Positions 35,208-41,530 of a DNA stretch of 41,530 bases are shown piece by piece. The DNA lies in contig UCKS01000055.1 of the NCBI GenBank assembly GCA_900473045.1, positions 1-41,530 on the forward strand. The letters run 5' to 3'. This DNA is from Hyphomicrobiales bacterium (lineage in GTDB: Bacteria; Pseudomonadota; Alphaproteobacteria; Rhizobiales; Rhizobiaceae). Within the stretch, counting starts at the first letter, position 1, and every line of letters starts with the position of its first letter. The notes under the pieces are model-generated. The model was given only the letters and a program-made list of their open reading frames with translations, ran no database searches and was not told the DNA's origin. The translations under genes were made by a program, and so were the position numbers.

Positions 35208-35317
35208 TGGGAAATTGCTCTAGGCGCAGACATGGAAGCTCACAGTTGGTGAATGGTCTGTGCGCATTACAGGCACAACGCTACCGACGCCAGATTGGGG
35301 TCTGCTTGCCGCTTACG

Positions 35318-35575
35318 GAAGCTCTGGGCCGCATCCTTGATATCGTGGAGCGGCGATGATCCCGGTTCCCAGTGGCGTAAAGGTCTGGTTGGCCACCGGT
35401 CATACTGACACGCTGAGGGGCTTTCCCGGTCTGCCGCTGATGGTGCAGGAGACGCTGAAGAGCGATCCCCGTAGCGGCTATTTGTCCTGCTTTCAAGGGC
35501 GTTTTATCTGGCCAACAGCGGCAGACGGCACGGTGGTGATCACGCCGGCGCAGCTCGGCTATCTTCTCCTCGTCT
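35318..35575 (+). mobile_element. IS66 tnpA tail and deleted tnpB
   Basis: TEALGRILDIVERR with a stop near 35357 is the TnpA C-terminus. TnpB starts at 35356 (MIPVPSGVKVWLATGHTD) with the usual overlap. TnpB has lost its middle: QETLKSDPRSGYLSCFQGRF joins directly to IWPTAADGTVVITPAQLGYL. The left IS66 part is at 31893-32300 and the IS630 element lies between. The right end of the IS66 is missing. Confidence 0.8.
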
Positions 35576-35586
35576 GGTGTGAATCG

Positions 35587-37956
35587 TTACAATATAGGAA
35601 AGGGCGTTGCAAGGAAGTCAACAAATGCCGGTCGTTTCAGTTCCTTTATACGGCGTTTGATCGACTTGTTATTTTGCGCGATGGCCGACGCCTTTCTAAG
35701 CTGTTCGATGGCCCCACGGCGGTCTCCCGCTTTAGCGAGAGCTTCCGCCCTCTCCCGGAAATGGGTAGCTTTGTGGGGAACCATTTTCGCCGCATCGCCA
35801 AACAATGCAGCAGCGGCCGCATAGTTTTTGGAATGAAAGGCATTCTTAGCAGCGACGAGAATATCGGCAAGGGACCGATTGGCTGCGGGTCGAACCACAG
35901 GCTTGCTGACGGGCTTTTTAGCAGCAGCGCGGCTGTTTATGATAGACTCTCTAAACATGTCGTAGATCGGGGCTTTGATGTCGACAATCCTGGAATTATC
36001 CATCGTGTCGAGTACTCGCTCGCCAAGGTGATTGATGCGGTAATAGTCTATGCGATCCGTAATAGTCAGACGGGCATTATCGGTGTGAACCCGCTCGGAG
36101 ACAATAAACATGCCGAAGCTGTAGAAGTCTTCGAGTAGGTACGAGATGAACCGCAACCGGGCATCCTGATCGACAGAAAAGCCTTCATTGAGCAACGAAA
36201 CTACACGGTCGGGCGTGGCAGCAGACCGGTTAAGGCCTTCGTCGGAATAGAACGCTTGTGAGGCATGGATAACCGGTCGATTAAACAAGGTTGCCAGAAC
36301 GCCAACGCCTGAATTCATGAGCAAGACATAATCGCAAAGCTCAAGGGTGTCCTTGATGTGAAGGTCGCCAATATCGATCGCGCCAGGGATGGTCTCTTTC
36401 ACCGATGAAAGTGGATGATTTTTGAATACAACTACCCAATTTGACGGCAGCCGTTTGGTCACGTCGCGGACGAGCTCCACAAAGTTGTCAAACGATCCAA
36501 TCTCACCGGCAAAGAAATTTACCGTCGTGTCCGAGCGCGACTGGAATGGAACAAAGAGGATTTTCTTTCGTGGGGATATTCCCATTTTCTGCAGGGCTGC
36601 TCTCGCGCCGATGCGGTCTCCCTGCTTTTCGAGGGCCGTACCAGACGCCTGTTCCGAAGCGATATACTCTCTCACCCGCTGGGCGCGTCCTTCATCAAGG
36701 ACCGCAGGCCAGTGCTCTCTCCGATAGCGGGTGCTTTCGCAGCAAAAGCCGGTGTCATCGATAAACATGGAGTCTGTAAGCGCGCCGCGCTCGACCACTA
36801 CGTAAGGAATACCAGCTTCCCTAACCTTTCGGTAAGCGCCTAACCGGAGTTCACTGGCATACGGATTGGTGAAGATCACACGGGTGATGCCGTTCTCGCG
36901 GATATACTGAACGATGTCGGTTTCTAAAAACTCCTGATAACCCTTGACTTCAAGATCGCCCCACAAGGGCAGCATAGAGGGGTTATAAGCAAAAGTTCCC
37001 TTGCCGAAGATAAGCGACTTGCCGCGTTCCTCGGCCGCTAGAGATGGAAGTGAATAGGTTCCGGCGTCAAAGTCTTGGACACTGCTCTTGAACAGCGCCT
37101 TATTGCCGGAATGCTGGTCGACGTTTCGCCATGATGTGTCTTTTGCGTGGTGAGCGTGAAGCGTCACAATCCCCTTCCGCATAAGAAGGTCGCCGTGCAT
37201 TCTAAACTGTGCCCGCCAACCCCTATAGGCGGTGTGGGTGATGTAGCCGCCCTCGATAAGCCACTGGTGGTCGGCAGGGCTTAGAAACGTGTTTGTGCTC
37301 CGAACAAGCCGGTAAGCATATTCGAGGTCCTCGAGACCCCATCCGTTGAACTTCTCGTTGTAACCACCGATCGCGAGATAATGCATACGGTTGACGATGA
37401 TTGCCGAACTGGCCGGCAACGTTGTGATCGTCATCGGGCCTTTGGTCAGGTGATCGTGCAGAATAGCATTTTTGGACAGTTTACCGGTAAGCGCTGCCGC
37501 CGTCGCGTCCTCGGTTAGGTAAATGGCAGGAACTGTGATGAAGCGGTTTGAATGGCGGTGAAGGCCTTGGATTTCGATTTCGTCAAGCAGGTCCTGGTAA
37601 TAGCCAGGGTAGGGGAACAGGTCAGCGTCTTCATGCATGATGAGTTTTGAACGGGCGTGACAGGCGCCGATATTGCGGGCTGTCGCGGCACAAAAGTTCA
37701 TCTTCTCGGTGTCGATGCGGATATAATCGAAGCCGAGTTCGCCGCACGTTTCAATCATGCGGCTGGCGTCTGGCTGCGGCGATCCTTCATCGATCACCAT
37801 AAAGGAGATAGTCTCCGGCATTCTGGTATCGAGAAGCCGGTGCCGTAACCGGCCGATCATGTCGTAATGAGAAGCTGAACGAATTGTGATGATAACGGTC
37901 AAAACCGGCGACCCAACTTTGGAGTTGAGAATTACCTTCGTCGTTTCGCGGTGCAT
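35587..37956 (-). CDS. GT2 glycosyltransferase-Kdo transferase fusion with TPR tail
   Basis: The ATG at 37956 (MHRETTKVILNSKVGSPVLT) follows AGGGA and gives 789 residues. Residues ~15-270 are a GT-A glycosyltransferase: LTVIITIRSASHYDM, the DXD-like MHEDADLFPYPGYY and the galactosyltransferase C-terminal motif YNEKFNGWGLEDLEYAYRLV. Residues ~320-630 are a capsule Kdo-transferase-type domain (IIFGKGTFAYNPSMLPLWGD, KKILFVPFQSRSD, VVFKNHPLSS, DYVLLMNSGVGVLATLFNRP). The last ~100 residues hold TPR-like helices (AFHSKNYAAAAALFGDAAKM). It would add a sugar and a Kdo-type residue during capsule assembly. The C-terminus ends beside IS66 debris and may be altered. Confidence 0.87.
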   Translation of the reverse strand: MHRETTKVILNSKVGSPVLTVIITIRSASHYDMIGRLRHRLLDTRMPETISFMVIDEGSPQPDASRMIETCGELGFDYIRIDTEKMNFCAATARNIGACHARSKLIMHEDADLFPYPGYYQDLLDEIEIQGLHRHSNRFITVPAIYLTEDATAAALTGKLSKNAILHDHLTKGPMTITTLPASSAIIVNRMHYLAIGGYNEKFNGWGLEDLEYAYRLVRSTNTFLSPADHQWLIEGGYITHTAYRGWRAQFRMHGDLLMRKGIVTLHAHHAKDTSWRNVDQHSGNKALFKSSVQDFDAGTYSLPSLAAEERGKSLIFGKGTFAYNPSMLPLWGDLEVKGYQEFLETDIVQYIRENGITRVIFTNPYASELRLGAYRKVREAGIPYVVVERGALTDSMFIDDTGFCCESTRYRREHWPAVLDEGRAQRVREYIASEQASGTALEKQGDRIGARAALQKMGISPRKKILFVPFQSRSDTTVNFFAGEIGSFDNFVELVRDVTKRLPSNWVVVFKNHPLSSVKETIPGAIDIGDLHIKDTLELCDYVLLMNSGVGVLATLFNRPVIHASQAFYSDEGLNRSAATPDRVVSLLNEGFSVDQDARLRFISYLLEDFYSFGMFIVSERVHTDNARLTITDRIDYYRINHLGERVLDTMDNSRIVDIKAPIYDMFRESIINSRAAAKKPVSKPVVRPAANRSLADILVAAKNAFHSKNYAAAAALFGDAAKMVPHKATHFRERAEALAKAGDRRGAIEQLRKASAIAQNNKSIKRRIKELKRPAFVDFLATPFPIL

Positions 37957-38013
37957 TAAGATTGATCCCTGAAATTTAGTGCTGGCTGGATTGCGTTCAA
38001 TGCTGCGGTACAC

Positions 38014-38588
38014 AGGGCCATTGACGGTAATGCAGCATTGAACTGAGTGCCATTATTTATTCTAGCGCTTGCATACAAACCGTCCCATGTGATCGCAGCG
38101 ATGCAACTAGGGGCGAGCATATTCGCCAACGTGGCCCTCCGCCTTTTGTTTGGTCACAAGTGCCACCCTTCAAAGTGCAAAACGAACGGCCCAACCATGC
38201 GAAGCGCAGGATTAGTCGAAAGGCCGCCTGGGCTGAAGTCCGTAAAGGCCAATTATGACAAGGCGATGACACCACTGGTTGGATTTTACTCCGCCCCGCC
38301 AGGCAAAATGCCGACGTTCACTGGTAGACTTTTTCACCGCCCTGCCCAGCGGTGTTCGACAATATCGAGATTACAAAGGTGCTCGACCCAAACGTTTAGG
38401 TTAATCAAACGCATGATCTATCTTTTTGAATAACTGTGATATGAATGTCGTGAAGCGGTTGGGGGGCTGACTACCCGTCAGTCAACTTGAAAATAGCTTT
38501 CGAACGAGTAAGAGATAGCTACGCAACCCGCATCGGGTGCCGGGACCTAAGTTGGTCGTGACATCTTCGTCTAGGGATACAGCCGAAT
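38014..38588. other. Divergent intergenic region, no gene seen
   Basis: About 570 bases separate the GT2 fusion (-) and the second kpsM (+). An open frame from 38047 to 38433 has no ribosome site or family likeness. The promoters for both genes should lie here. Confidence 0.4.
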
Positions 38589-39359
38589 TTGCAGCATGTA
38601 GTTACACATATGCGGGTCGTCGCAGCCTTGTTTATACGCGAAATGGAAGCGCGGTTCGGCAGCAAGCCTGGTGGCTATGTCTGGGCTTTGCTCGATCCGG
38701 CGGCGCACGTGTCGCTAATGACAATAATATTTCAAGCGATAGCGCGTGCGCCAGCTCTTGGCGTCAGTTTTCCGTTGTTCTTTGCTACGGGCTATATGGG
38801 GTTCCAGTTCTACCAGGCGACAGCGGCCTATTTGAATGGTGCCGTCAAGGCTAACAGATCGTTGCTCAGTTATCCAAGTGTTGCGCCTATCGACACGATA
38901 ATTGCTCGCTATTTCCTCCAACTCGGCACGACGGTGTTAGTGGGCATCTTTGTTCTCGGGGCAATCATCTTATGGATGCGTACGCCTCCTGAGCTGAACT
39001 GGCGGTCGATCATCGAGGCAACTCTTGTTGCGAGTACGCTGGGACTCGGCGTGGGGCTTATCAACAACGTCATGTTTTTGAAGTTTGCGCTATATGAGCA
39101 GGTGTTCAGTATCGTCAACCGACCTCTCTTCCTGATTTCTGGCGTTTTTTTCCTTCCTGACGCCATTCCGCACCCTTACCGGGAGATCGTGCTCTACAAT
39201 CCACTCGTCCATGTGATCATGCAATTTCGTGTGGGCTTCTACAGCGAGTACCGAGCGGCAGGTCTTGATATGCCTTATGCCTACACTTTCGCATTTTTAA
39301 CGCTCTTCATTGGGATGACTTTGTTCACGGCGTCGTCTGCATTGTTGAGAAGTGAATAG
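38589..39359 (+). CDS. kpsM: Capsule ABC transporter permease, second copy
   Basis: This KpsM/ABC-2 permease of 256 residues starts at a TTG (38589); the first in-frame ATG is 38610. The conserved pattern HMRVVAALFIREMEARFG, GGYVWALLDPAAHVSLM, FFATGYMGFQFYQATAAY, AVKANRSLLSYPSVAPID and NRPLFLISGVFFLPDAIP parallels the first copy almost segment by segment. It would form the membrane channel of a polysaccharide exporter. Neither an ATPase (KpsT) nor an adaptor (KpsE) gene is adjacent; IS66 debris follows instead. The lack of a clear ATG and ribosome site is shared with the first copy. Confidence 0.88.
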   Translation: MQHVVTHMRVVAALFIREMEARFGSKPGGYVWALLDPAAHVSLMTIIFQAIARAPALGVSFPLFFATGYMGFQFYQATAAYLNGAVKANRSLLSYPSVAPIDTIIARYFLQLGTTVLVGIFVLGAIILWMRTPPELNWRSIIEATLVASTLGLGVGLINNVMFLKFALYEQVFSIVNRPLFLISGVFFLPDAIPHPYREIVLYNPLVHVIMQFRVGFYSEYRAAGLDMPYAYTFAFLTLFIGMTLFTASSALLRSE

Positions 39360-39402
39360 TGATCAGACTTAAGCAGGGAATAAATTTCTCTGGAGAGCAC
39401 GA

Positions 39403-39425
39403 CCCCCCGCTCATTGCGGGGCTCT
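39403..39425 (+). terminator. GC-rich hairpin after kpsM
   Basis: CCCCGC (39405-39410) pairs with GCGGGG (39416-39421) around a five-base loop and is followed by CTCTTCT. It lies 46 bases after the kpsM stop. The T-run is weak. Confidence 0.5.
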
Positions 39426-39675
39426 TCTGGTCCTGCACGGGGAGAGAATTGGCAACCCCGGTCGCATGCCGCAGGGAAATTCACAAGTTTGATAAATGGA
39501 GATTTTGGTTTCCAAGGTGGATTTCACATGAGCAGGTTGTTCGTACAGGGATCTCCTACGTGTCGAAACGACGCTTCGAATTTACGTTCGAAACATAGTA
39601 TCCCCACGGTGACGGCCGTCTTGTGATGTGAGGCCGAACATTGGAAGTCCTGGTGGTAGCACTGGGAGTAGTCCT

Positions 39676-40038
39676 ATGACGAAGCAGCATATTGAGGTGA
39701 TCACGTCCGTCGAGCGTCGCCGGCATTGGTCTCGCGAAGAGAAAGAACGGCTGGTAGCGGCAGCGTTAGAGCCCGGAACTGTTGTCTCGGATTTGGCGCG
39801 CTCGGCCGGGATTCATGTCAGTCAGTTATTCCGTTGGCGCAAAGAGCTCTGCCAGATATCCGCTCCGTCCCTGCCGCCATTTGTCCCGATTGAGGTTGTG
39901 GCGGCGTTGCCACCACCTGATCCCGTGGAAGCGACACCAGCACCACGGGCGCGCAAGAAGACAAGTATCGTGACGATCGAGCTTGGCAGCGGCCGGCGTA
40001 TTCGTAAGCGGCAAGCTGAGGCCATTCAGGCCATATAG
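39676..40038 (+). pseudogene. IS66 tnpA (copy C), truncated at the 3' end
   Basis: The ATG at 39676 opens MTKQHIEVITSVERRRHWSR and reads cleanly through RSAGIHVSQLFRWRKEL and KKTSIVTIELGSGRRIR. It then leaves the family sequence (KRQAEAIQAI) and stops at 40038. It is the best preserved of three tnpA copies. The helix-turn-helix is complete. The junction after GRRIR is where an inverted tnpC fragment has been joined. Confidence 0.8.
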
Positions 40039-40236
40039 TTCCATGGCATGAGGGCGTCGATATCGCTGCTGGGCCAGCGGTTTGCGAGACGCTCAAGCGT
40101 TTGGGCAAGCCAAGCCTGGGGATCGACGGTATTCATTTTTGCTGTTTGCAGCAGCGTTGCGATCGTCGCCCATGTCCTGCCGCCGCCGTCGCTGCCGGCG
40201 AAGAGGCTGTTCTTCCTGATGATGGCAATGCCCCGT
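40026..40236 (-). mobile_element. IS66 TnpC C-terminal fragment, inverted
   Basis: The minus strand encodes KNSLFAGSDGGGRTWATIAT, LLQTAKMNTVDPQAWLAQTL and SSDIDALMPWNYMA with a stop at 40026. This is the C-terminus (DDE_Tnp_IS66_C region) of an IS66 TnpC. It faces the tnpA fragment tail to tail and overlaps its last codons, so it comes from a different or rearranged element. Confidence 0.8.
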
Positions 40237-40541
40237 TCATTCTGCCCATGTCGGCGATGAAGTCGAGGTCTGTTATCGCTGGCATCCCTATTTCGGCCAG
40301 AGGGTTTCCATTCGCCGCGTCGAAGAACGCGCGACAGGTCGGTTTTTGATGGTTTTGGGGCCGACCGGTATCGTGATCTCGATTTCGGGGTGGATGATTG
40401 ATCCCTTTGTGTGCGGCGGCATGACCATGGGAGCGGCGCGCGTCGATCTTGCGGCGCTGATCGAACTGAACAGGCTGGTCACCGGCAGTGACAAGTCTGC
40501 ACTCTCCCGGGGTGGACGTAGAATCACTCAGGAGGAAGACG

Positions 40542-40721
40542 ATGAGATCCCGCAATACGCTGGTGCCGACGTCAGGCCGGCAGCTCGACCTGATATTCAA
40601 ATCCCGGACGCTCGACGGACTGAGCGACCACGACCGCAAGAAGGCGATATTAACGCTGGCTTGCCTGCTGATGCAGGCGGCCGGTCAGGTCGTCGAGGAG
40701 CTCAACGATGACCAGCACTGA
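40542..40721 (+). CDS. Small recombinase-associated protein, 59 residues
   Basis: The ATG at 40542 has AGGAGG six bases upstream. The product MRSRNTLVPTSGRQLDLIFK then LSDHDRKKAILTLACLLMQA and AGQVVEELNDDQH is the type of small protein found directly before serine recombinases in rhizobial mobile elements. Its role is unknown; a cofactor or directionality function is possible. The stop overlaps the recombinase start by 14 bases, so translation is probably coupled. Confidence 0.75.
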   Translation: MRSRNTLVPTSGRQLDLIFKSRTLDGLSDHDRKKAILTLACLLMQAAGQVVEELNDDQH

Positions 40722-41530
40722 TTTGTTTCCGACAGCGCTGCTCGCGCGCAAGGCCGTCGTTTATGTGCGGCAATCCACGCAGTCGCAGGTTATGACCAAT
40801 CTGGAAAGCCAGCGACGACAGTATGATCTTGTTGACGTCGCCCGACAACGCGGCTTCAGCGACATTGAGGTCATCGACGACGACCTCGGACGCTCCGCCA
40901 GCGGAACTGTCGCCCGCCCCGGCTTCGACCGTCTCGTCGCGCTGTTGTGCGCCGGCAAGGTGGGTGCCGTTCTATGCTTTGATGCATCACGCCTCGCACG
41001 GAACGGACGTGATTGGCATCATCTGCTCGAACTTTGCGGCCTTGTTGAAGCCCGCGTCATAGACAATGATGGTGTCTACAACCCATGTCGACCCAATGAT
41101 CGTCTGCTCCTGGGAATGAAGGGCAGTATCAGCGAGTTTGAATTGGGCGTACTGAGGGCCCGCATGCTGGATGCCGCCAGATCGAAAGCGCGGCGCGGCG
41201 AATTGCGACTTTCCGTTCCGTTCGGCTACATTTGGCATCGGGAAGCCGGGCTTGGGCTGGACCCCGATCTGCGTCTGCAAGACGTGATCCGATCCATATT
41301 CGCCCGTTCCGCCATGGCTGGCTTTCGAGCTTTCGCCAGGCATCACGTCAGAGGACGGATAGATTCTCATTTGAGGGGGGGAATTCAAGTCCTGAAAGAG
41401 ACGGTGGAGAAGAACCAAGGCGTAGTCTCGCGAGCTCTGGAAGAATGGAAGCGAATGAAAACGCTAGGCGTCGGTATTAGCGGCTTGATTGCGCTCGCAG
41501 TCCTGACGATCGTAAGCGCGATTTTCGATG
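40708..41530 (+). CDS. Serine recombinase N-terminus fused in frame to a membrane segment; open at the right edge
   Basis: The ATG at 40708 starts MTSTDLFPTALLARKAVVYV. Residues ~15-150 are the resolvase catalytic domain, with the serine in VYVRQSTQSQ and the arginine-rich DDDLGRSASGTVARPGFDRL and FDASRLARNGRDW. The start of the recombinase domain follows (SVPFGYIWHREAGLGLDPDL, RLQDVIRSIFAR). From about residue 204 the sequence changes (RIDSHLRGGIQVLKETVEKN) into a coiled coil and a membrane helix (LGVGISGLIALAVLTIVSAI), as in small DUF1515-like phage or plasmid proteins. The frame continues past 41530. The protein is a chimera; the DNA-binding half of the recombinase is missing. Confidence 0.75.
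   Translation, partial: MTSTDLFPTALLARKAVVYVRQSTQSQVMTNLESQRRQYDLVDVARQRGFSDIEVIDDDLGRSASGTVARPGFDRLVALLCAGKVGAVLCFDASRLARNGRDWHHLLELCGLVEARVIDNDGVYNPCRPNDRLLLGMKGSISEFELGVLRARMLDAARSKARRGELRLSVPFGYIWHREAGLGLDPDLRLQDVIRSIFARSAMAGFRAFARHHVRGRIDSHLRGGIQVLKETVEKNQGVVSRALEEWKRMKTLGVGISGLIALAVLTIVSAIFD

Larger units (their letters stand above)
32419..35220 (+). mobile_element. IS630-family element, interrupted by ISL3
   Basis: The ends are GAGCAATTTCCCGTC (left) and the reverse complement GAGCAATTTCCCATC (right), flanked by TA at 32417-32418 and 35221-35222, as expected for IS630. The transposase gene is split by the ISL3 insertion at 33255-34999. Confidence 0.9.

Noticed and set aside
38047..38433. 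128-codon plus-strand frame between the GT2 fusion and kpsM
   Set aside because: It has a hydrophobic start but no ribosome site, odd composition and no family likeness.
40280..40530. Minus-strand scrap (PPHTKGSIIHPEIEITIPVG) that looked like a PAAR-type spike remnant
   Set aside because: The pattern is suggestive, but it is split over two frames and I could not confirm the family by eye.
1..41530. CRISPR arrays
   Set aside because: No regularly spaced short repeats were seen anywhere in the window.

Overview
This window looks like an accessory (plasmid or genomic-island) segment of a Rhizobiaceae genome (Rhizobium/Agrobacterium/Sinorhizobium-like). The basis is the mid-to-high GC coding sequence, the rhizobial types of IS66, IS5, IS630, ISL3 and serine-recombinase sequence, and a K-antigen type capsule gene set (kdsA, kpsF, kpsM, KpsC-like). 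All family calls come from reading motifs by eye; no database search was run.

Layout. 1-4.0 kb: a decayed tyrosine recombinase, a membrane protein, an intact tyrosine recombinase, a frameshifted NYN/LabA remnant and a secreted S1/P1-type nuclease. 4.0-11.1 kb: surface-polysaccharide genes. These are a GSCFA protein (+), then on the minus strand a three-gene unit (TagB/TagF-like transferase, Stealth phosphotransferase, hexapeptide acyltransferase), a 622-residue P-loop protein, and a gene cut by an IS66 fragment. 11.1-16.7 kb: a hairpin-rich gap, an RTX protein, and a strongly decayed prophage remnant (antirepressor, endolysin N-terminus, LamG-like protein, SGNH-like fragment, broken integrase). 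17.6-25.1 kb: a plus-strand phosphonate cluster. It holds a cytidylyltransferase-PEP mutase fusion, phosphonopyruvate decarboxylase, an iron-type alcohol dehydrogenase, a TauE/SafE permease and a ~950-residue protein with TagF-like and KpsC/S-like domains. 25.5-27.2 kb: an IS3-family element inserted with a 3-bp target duplication inside an IS5 remnant. 27.2-31.6 kb: kpsM, a frameshifted kpsF, kdsA and a KpsC-like Kdo transferase. 31.7-35.6 kb: ISL3 inside IS630 next to, and probably inside, IS66 debris. 35.6-39.4 kb: a GT2/Kdo-transferase fusion (-) and a second kpsM (+). 39.6-41.5 kb: IS66 fragments and a serine-recombinase N-terminus running in frame into an unrelated membrane segment.

How the genes may work together. 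KdsA, KpsF and the KpsC-like proteins would supply and transfer Kdo for a lipid-linked capsule anchor, and KpsM is the inner-membrane export permease. The phosphonate genes predict PEP -> phosphonopyruvate -> phosphonoacetaldehyde -> 2-hydroxyethylphosphonate, with cytidylyl activation by the domain fused to PEP mutase. The adjacent TagF-like domain, and its homologue in the 7.4-8.6 kb unit, belong to a family that transfers CDP-activated polyol phosphates. The main proposal is therefore a capsule or exopolysaccharide decorated with a nucleotide-activated phosphonate. Several export and Kdo genes are damaged (kpsF frameshifts, kpsM without a native-looking start, no kpsT/kpsE in view). The locus may be decaying, or may rely on copies elsewhere in the genome.
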